Origin: Gordonia pseudamarae
Lineage (GTDB): Bacteria > Actinomycetota > Actinomycetes > Mycobacteriales > Mycobacteriaceae
Assembly: GCF_025273675.1 (NCBI RefSeq)
Contig: NZ_CP045809.1
Location: 3,100,001-3,164,000 of the forward strand
Direction: 5' to 3'
Length of the DNA: 64,000 bases
The notes under the pieces: model-generated
The model's database searches: none
The model's input: the letters and a program-made list of their open reading frames with translations, nothing else
What the model was told of the DNA's origin: nothing
Position numbers and translations under genes: made by a program
Shown here: positions 60,345 to 64,000 of the stretch, piece after piece
Layout of the letters: each line of letters opens with the position of its first letter
Numbering within the stretch: position 1 is the first letter of the stretch

Positions 60345-62315
60345 GTGTCCGAGACCGGAATCCTCACCGACGCCGACCGCGACCACCTGGTCGCGCACGC
60401 CGTAGACGGCGACTGGCTCGACGCCCATCCCGGCGCGGCGTTCTCTTACGACGCCGACACCGAGTTCCCCGAGGGTTTGCAGTGGGTCCGGGCGCGCGAG
60501 GATGCTTCGAGCACCGGGCTGGTGTTCATCTGGACGCAGGCCGACGGCACCGCGATCTGGCAGCTCAACCCGCATACCCCGCCGACAGACTCGACCGGGC
60601 GACCGATGAAGTACATCGGCCCCCGCCGCCCGGACGCGGAGGGCGACGCCGAGGTAGCCGACGCCCCGGGAGTGCTGTCGTACGGGATCATCGCCGACAC
60701 CGGTCGGCGCTTGCACCCGGTCTGGCTGGTGGAGGGCACCAAGCAGTCTCGCGCCGCCGCTGCCGCGCTCGCGGCCCGTCCATCCGGGGCAGGGTACGCG
60801 ACGGTCATCGGTATTCCCGGTATCGACTCCTGGACGCGCGGTGTCCCGGTGGAGCTGTTCGCCCGCTTCCGGGGCCGCGAAGTCATCGTGATCCCCGACG
60901 CCGACGCCCGCACCAACGCGCGTGTGTACGCCGCCTCCGAGCTGCTGGGGAAGAACGTCAAGGGCGCGGGTGCGAGGTCGGTGCGGTTCGTCCAGCTCCC
61001 CGTCACCGGCACCGAGGGCCTGGACGACTACCTCGCCGGGCACCCCCGCGAGCGGCGTGGCCGGGAGCTGGAAACGCTCGGCGAGTACGCGATCAGCGCC
61101 CCCGCCCCGGTCAAGCCGAGGGCCAAGACGACCAATGCTCCGGCCCGTGCGGGGGCGGACGGTACCCGCCGCGCGCTCCTGCTGACCGAGCCCTACTGGG
61201 CCGACGGGGCGATCCGGCCTGACTATCTCGCCCGCGCCGCGATGGAGCAGTACCACCTGATCCAGGGGGTGCGCTCGCCGGTCGCCATGTACTCCAAGCA
61301 GGGCGTCTATCTGGACGACCTATCCCCGCTGCGCACTGTCGTCCGGCTCACCTTGCTCGATGACCAGACGCCGGGCCGTGTGCAGGCGGTCGAGGATCAG
61401 TGCCGGTCGTACGCCGAAGTGCGGGGAGTCGTCCTCCCCGACGGGCTCATGCCGGAGCCGTTGGTGAACGTCCGCAACGGCATGGTGGACTTGCACACCG
61501 GTCAGCTCCTGCCGCACGACCCGAAGTACCGATCCTCGATCCAACTCCCGATCGAGTACGACCCGGCGGCGACGTGCCCGCTCTACGACGAGTGGATCAT
61601 CGACCGCGCCGGGCCGGAACAGGCGGCGGTGATCGACGCCATCGGTCGGCAGATGATCGACCCGTCGGCCATGCCGCGCTTCGCCCTCATGCTGGTCGGG
61701 CCGCCGCGCACGGCCAAGAGCATGCTGCTCAAACTGCTCACCGAGATCGCCGGCCCCGAACGCACGTCGTCCGTGGCTTTGCAGCAGCTCCACCGCGAGC
61801 ACTACAGCGTGAATCTGTACGGCAAGCTACTGAACTCGTGCGCGGACCTCCCGGGCGCGGACACCGACGACCTGGGCGTGTTCAAGCAGCTCACGGGTGG
61901 TGACCAGATTCAGGCCAACCCGAAGAACAAGGACATGTTCGGGTTCCGAAACACGGCCACGCTCGCCTTCTCGTCTAACGAGATTCCGTCGCTCCCAGAG
62001 GGCGGGGCCGCGTTCGCACGCATGATCCCCGTGGCTTTCGTCAAGAGCTTCCTGGGTTCTGAGGACATGACCCTGGAAGCCCGGCTGCTGGCCGAGATGT
62101 CGGGCATCTTCAACCGGTTCGTGCGGCACCCAGGGACCCCGCCGGTACCGCACCCGGAAGTCGTCGAGACCTTCCGCTCAGGCGCGGATCGGGTCGCCCG
62201 TTTCGTCGCATCGGTCACCGTGCCATGCACCACCGAGACCGCTCTCGACGCCGACGGTCGGCCCCCGCACCTGGGGCTATGGACGACCCCGGCACGCCCG
62301 GATCAGCCACGCTGA
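60345..62315 (+). CDS. Phage/plasmid primase-helicase (TOPRIM + D5/P4 type)
   Basis: 656 residues. The N-terminal part has a TOPRIM-like region (HPVWLVEGTKQSRAAAAAL with the acidic residue and VIVIPDADARTNAR with the Asp-x-Asp). The C-terminal half is a D5/P4-type SF3 helicase: Walker A-like LVGPPRTAKSMLLKLL near residue 455, LLNSCADLPGADTDDLGVFKQLTGGD and NTATLAFSSNEIPSLPEGGAAFARMIPVAF. It primes and unwinds DNA for replication of the element. The usual C-terminal winged helix is absent from this frame and lies in the next, overlapping frame. The GTG at 60345 has GAGGCGG upstream. Confidence 0.88.
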   Translation: MSETGILTDADRDHLVAHAVDGDWLDAHPGAAFSYDADTEFPEGLQWVRAREDASSTGLVFIWTQADGTAIWQLNPHTPPTDSTGRPMKYIGPRRPDAEGDAEVADAPGVLSYGIIADTGRRLHPVWLVEGTKQSRAAAAALAARPSGAGYATVIGIPGIDSWTRGVPVELFARFRGREVIVIPDADARTNARVYAASELLGKNVKGAGARSVRFVQLPVTGTEGLDDYLAGHPRERRGRELETLGEYAISAPAPVKPRAKTTNAPARAGADGTRRALLLTEPYWADGAIRPDYLARAAMEQYHLIQGVRSPVAMYSKQGVYLDDLSPLRTVVRLTLLDDQTPGRVQAVEDQCRSYAEVRGVVLPDGLMPEPLVNVRNGMVDLHTGQLLPHDPKYRSSIQLPIEYDPAATCPLYDEWIIDRAGPEQAAVIDAIGRQMIDPSAMPRFALMLVGPPRTAKSMLLKLLTEIAGPERTSSVALQQLHREHYSVNLYGKLLNSCADLPGADTDDLGVFKQLTGGDQIQANPKNKDMFGFRNTATLAFSSNEIPSLPEGGAAFARMIPVAFVKSFLGSEDMTLEARLLAEMSGIFNRFVRHPGTPPVPHPEVVETFRSGADRVARFVASVTVPCTTETALDADGRPPHLGLWTTPARPDQPR

Positions 62316-62560
62316 GCCACCTCTACTTCGCGTTCGAGCGTTGGTGCCGGGACGAGGGGGCCCGTACGCCGATGGGGCGCAACAAGTTCGCGTCGCGGCT
62401 GACCCAGCTCCCCGCCGTGCAGGAAATCCGCGTCGGTGCTCAGCGCACCCGCGCCCTGAATGTCCGGGTGCTTCCGCACCGGGACTGGAACACCGGCGCG
62501 ACCGACCCGTACGCCCACCTGCGACCCATCCTGTTCCCGCACGAAGGAGCTACCCCATGA
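62279..62560 (+). CDS. Detached C-terminal domain of the primase
   Basis: 93 residues. LSHLYFAFERWCRDEGARTPMGRNKFASRLTQL matches the winged-helix C-terminus normally fused to D5/P4 primases (Tyr-x-x-Trp-Cys then Phe-x-x-x-Leu). It overlaps the end of the primase gene by 37 bases in another frame, so the pair looks like one gene split by a frameshift near the CCCCC run at about 62264, or a real split gene. Its own ATG at 62279 has no clear ribosome-binding site. The next gene overlaps it in ATGA. Confidence 0.7.
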   Translation: MDDPGTPGSATLSHLYFAFERWCRDEGARTPMGRNKFASRLTQLPAVQEIRVGAQRTRALNVRVLPHRDWNTGATDPYAHLRPILFPHEGATP

Positions 62561-63234
62561 CCGCCGCCGCGTTGGAGCTGGCGCAGACCGCCGCTGACGC
62601 GATCTGCGCCCAGCACCCCGGCTTCGCGCTGCTGGCCCCGGTGCTGCCGACGATCATCCGTATCAGCCCGGCTGTGCCACCCGGTATGACCGCTCCGCAG
62701 GCCGCAGCCGAGGCACGCCCCCTGTGGAGGCTGACCGACGCCGCCAAGGCGGCGGGAGTCGCCCCGGAGCGGTACCGGGCATATCTCCGGCAGATGATCG
62801 TCCCGCTCGATGCGCTCGGTATCTCCCTGCGCGAGCACCGGCTGGAACGCGGCGACGTGGTGCCGACGGTCGAGCACTGGGCACCCTACGGCGGGGTGTT
62901 CGTCCCGAAGCCGGAGCGCGCCGAACGCCGCAGGGAGAAGGACGCGGCGGACCGGGAGCTGCGGACGGCCAAGACGGCGGTCAAGACCGCGACGACCGCC
63001 GTAGCCGCCGCCACCCGTGCGGCGGCGAAGAAGGCGACGGGCGTTGCCGAGCAGATAGCCCTCTCCGACGCCGAACAGAACCTTGCCCGCGCCGAGCAGC
63101 ACCTCGCGCGCGTTTTGGTATCGCACGAGCACGTCGCCGTTCGTTACCGCGACCTTTTCACCCTCGCCCCCGACCTGACCGCCTACAGCAGCGTCCTGGA
63201 CCCTGCCACCCTCACCGCCCTGATTGGAGCCTGA
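62557..63234 (+). CDS. Coiled-coil hypothetical protein of the replication module
   Basis: 225 residues. The first 130 residues hold RLTDAAKAAGVAPERYRAYLRQMI, which looks like a helix-turn-helix; residues 140-200 are a heptad-rich charged region (ERRREKDAADRELRTAKTAVKTATTAVAAATR) predicted to be coiled coil. No enzyme motif is seen. The ATG overlaps the previous stop in ATGA and has GAAGGAGC upstream. The polymerase gene follows after one base. Confidence 0.65.
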   Translation: MTAAALELAQTAADAICAQHPGFALLAPVLPTIIRISPAVPPGMTAPQAAAEARPLWRLTDAAKAAGVAPERYRAYLRQMIVPLDALGISLREHRLERGDVVPTVEHWAPYGGVFVPKPERAERRREKDAADRELRTAKTAVKTATTAVAAATRAAAKKATGVAEQIALSDAEQNLARAEQHLARVLVSHEHVAVRYRDLFTLAPDLTAYSSVLDPATLTALIGA

Positions 63235-63235
63235 C

Positions 63236-64000
63236 TTGAAGCCCCTGAGCCTGCACAACGCCGACGTGTACGCGTACCCGACTGGCGACGACCTGTCCGA
63301 GGCAGTCGTGCTTCTGCGCGCAGACCTGGCCGCGCACCCCAGGGAGCGTGCCGCCGTGGACATCGAGACCAACGCACTCGACCTCGGTGACCCGCGCGAA
63401 GCGGTCCGCACGATCCAGCTCGGTACCTCCCGCGTGATCCTGGTGCTCGACGCTTCCGACGCGAACGCCCTGGACGCCGCCGCCGACCTGCTTAACGACG
63501 AGGCGGTCCGGTGGACCGCCCACAATGCGGCGTACGACACCGTGCGCCTGGCCCGCGTCGGGGTCATCGACTCCCTGCCGTCGATCTGGGACCGCATGGC
63601 CGACACCTACATCCTGACCAGTCTCATCGAGCCGCCCACCTCCGATCTCGGATACCGGGACTTGAAGTCGCAGACGAGGGCCTGGTGCGGTGCTTCTGCC
63701 GTGTCGGCGGACGCGAAAGCCGACCTCGACGCCGCCTTCGCGGCGCACAAGTGGAAGGGCCTCAGCCAACAGTGGAAGGTCTACGACAACCCCGACCCGA
63801 CGGCGGGGGACAACGGTTGGGCGCAGATCGACCTCGCTGACATCGCGTTCATCGCGTACGCCGCCGCTGACATCGCCGACAGCGCGCGCTTGGTCGCGGT
63901 GCTGGAACCCATCGCCCGTCTGGCGCTGGGCGAGGTCGTGGACACCGAGCATCGGGTCGCCCGGATCGCCGCCGAGATGACGCTGCGGGGAGTCCGGCTC
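63236..64000 (+). CDS. polA: DNA polymerase I family protein (3' end outside window)
   Basis: The first 255 residues are visible and the frame is open at the right edge. They form a DEDDy 3'-5' exonuclease: ExoI AAVDIETNALDLGDP (Asp-x-Glu), ExoII HNAAYDTVRLARV, and ExoIII YAAADIADSARL (Tyr-x3-Asp). The 5'-3' nuclease domain of cellular PolA is absent at the N-terminus, as in phage enzymes. The TTG at 63236 has GGAG seven bases upstream and lies one base after the previous stop. With the primase it forms the element's own replication machinery. Confidence 0.85.
   Translation, partial: MKPLSLHNADVYAYPTGDDLSEAVVLLRADLAAHPRERAAVDIETNALDLGDPREAVRTIQLGTSRVILVLDASDANALDAAADLLNDEAVRWTAHNAAYDTVRLARVGVIDSLPSIWDRMADTYILTSLIEPPTSDLGYRDLKSQTRAWCGASAVSADAKADLDAAFAAHKWKGLSQQWKVYDNPDPTAGDNGWAQIDLADIAFIAYAAADIADSARLVAVLEPIARLALGEVVDTEHRVARIAAEMTLRGVRL

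Overview
The window looks like a chromosome segment of a high-GC actinobacterium in the order Mycobacteriales, most likely Gordonia or a close relative. The evidence is gene order recalled from Mycobacterium tuberculosis (glnA1, glnE, glnA2, panB, then the Rv2226 to Rv2236c type block ending in cobD), a cutinase, an MMPL transporter, the PtkA/PtpA pair, frequent GTG starts and a type A RNase P RNA. No species call is possible from sequence reading alone.

Bases 1-43,010 are core chromosome. The left part is a nitrogen-assimilation cluster: a PQQ-like beta-propeller protein, an RDD membrane protein, glnA1 behind an array of GlnR-type boxes, heme oxygenase, an EEP phosphohydrolase, the adenylyltransferase glnE and a second glutamine synthetase glnA2. 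panB follows. Bases 12,200-32,300 are more variable: two TetR regulators with palindromic operators, a ZapE/AFG1 ATPase, a cutinase, a diiron-hydrolase/membrane-protein pair, proline iminopeptidase, a CYTH-CHAD protein, an RNB ribonuclease, an AraC regulator behind an MMPL transporter, an MpaB-type oxygenase, two RibD/DHFR-like reductases behind a SigG-like sigma factor, and a SWIM-SNF2 helicase. rnpB (32.3-32.7 kb) is followed by the conserved block of histidine phosphatase, C4 zinc-ribbon protein, Nif3-like protein, cobC, the PtkA-like HAD protein, ptpA, a metallopeptidase, SURF1 and cobD, then a spermidine synthase-like protein and a WYL regulator.

At 43,098 a tRNA-Val(TAC) is followed by a tyrosine integrase facing it and by clustered short repeats that look like integrase arm sites. 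From here to the window end is an integrated mobile element whose right end is not in the window. It carries a run of small overlapping genes, a defence block (an ApeA-like HEPN protein with an acidic partner, a one-polypeptide restriction-methylation enzyme with an internally shortened TIGR02391-like HEPN protein, and an AbiF/Abi_2-type HEPN protein preceded by a strong RNA hairpin), a serine resolvase, a beheaded FtsK/TraB-like gene, and a replication module (excisionase-like HTH protein, TOPRIM/D5 primase-helicase, its separated C-terminal domain, a coiled-coil protein and a DNA polymerase I that runs off the end). Three insertion sequences (IS481, IS982 and IS1380 families) have entered it; their ends and two target duplications can be read directly.

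The most interesting signals are three different HEPN ribonuclease-type proteins within 8 kb, the hairpin upstream of the AbiF-like gene (the arrangement described for AbiF RNA toxin-antitoxins), an eight-copy GGGCAACT motif array at the broken FtsK-like gene, a 36-bp triple repeat near an AT-rich patch, and an IS481 transposase whose stop codon comes from its target site.
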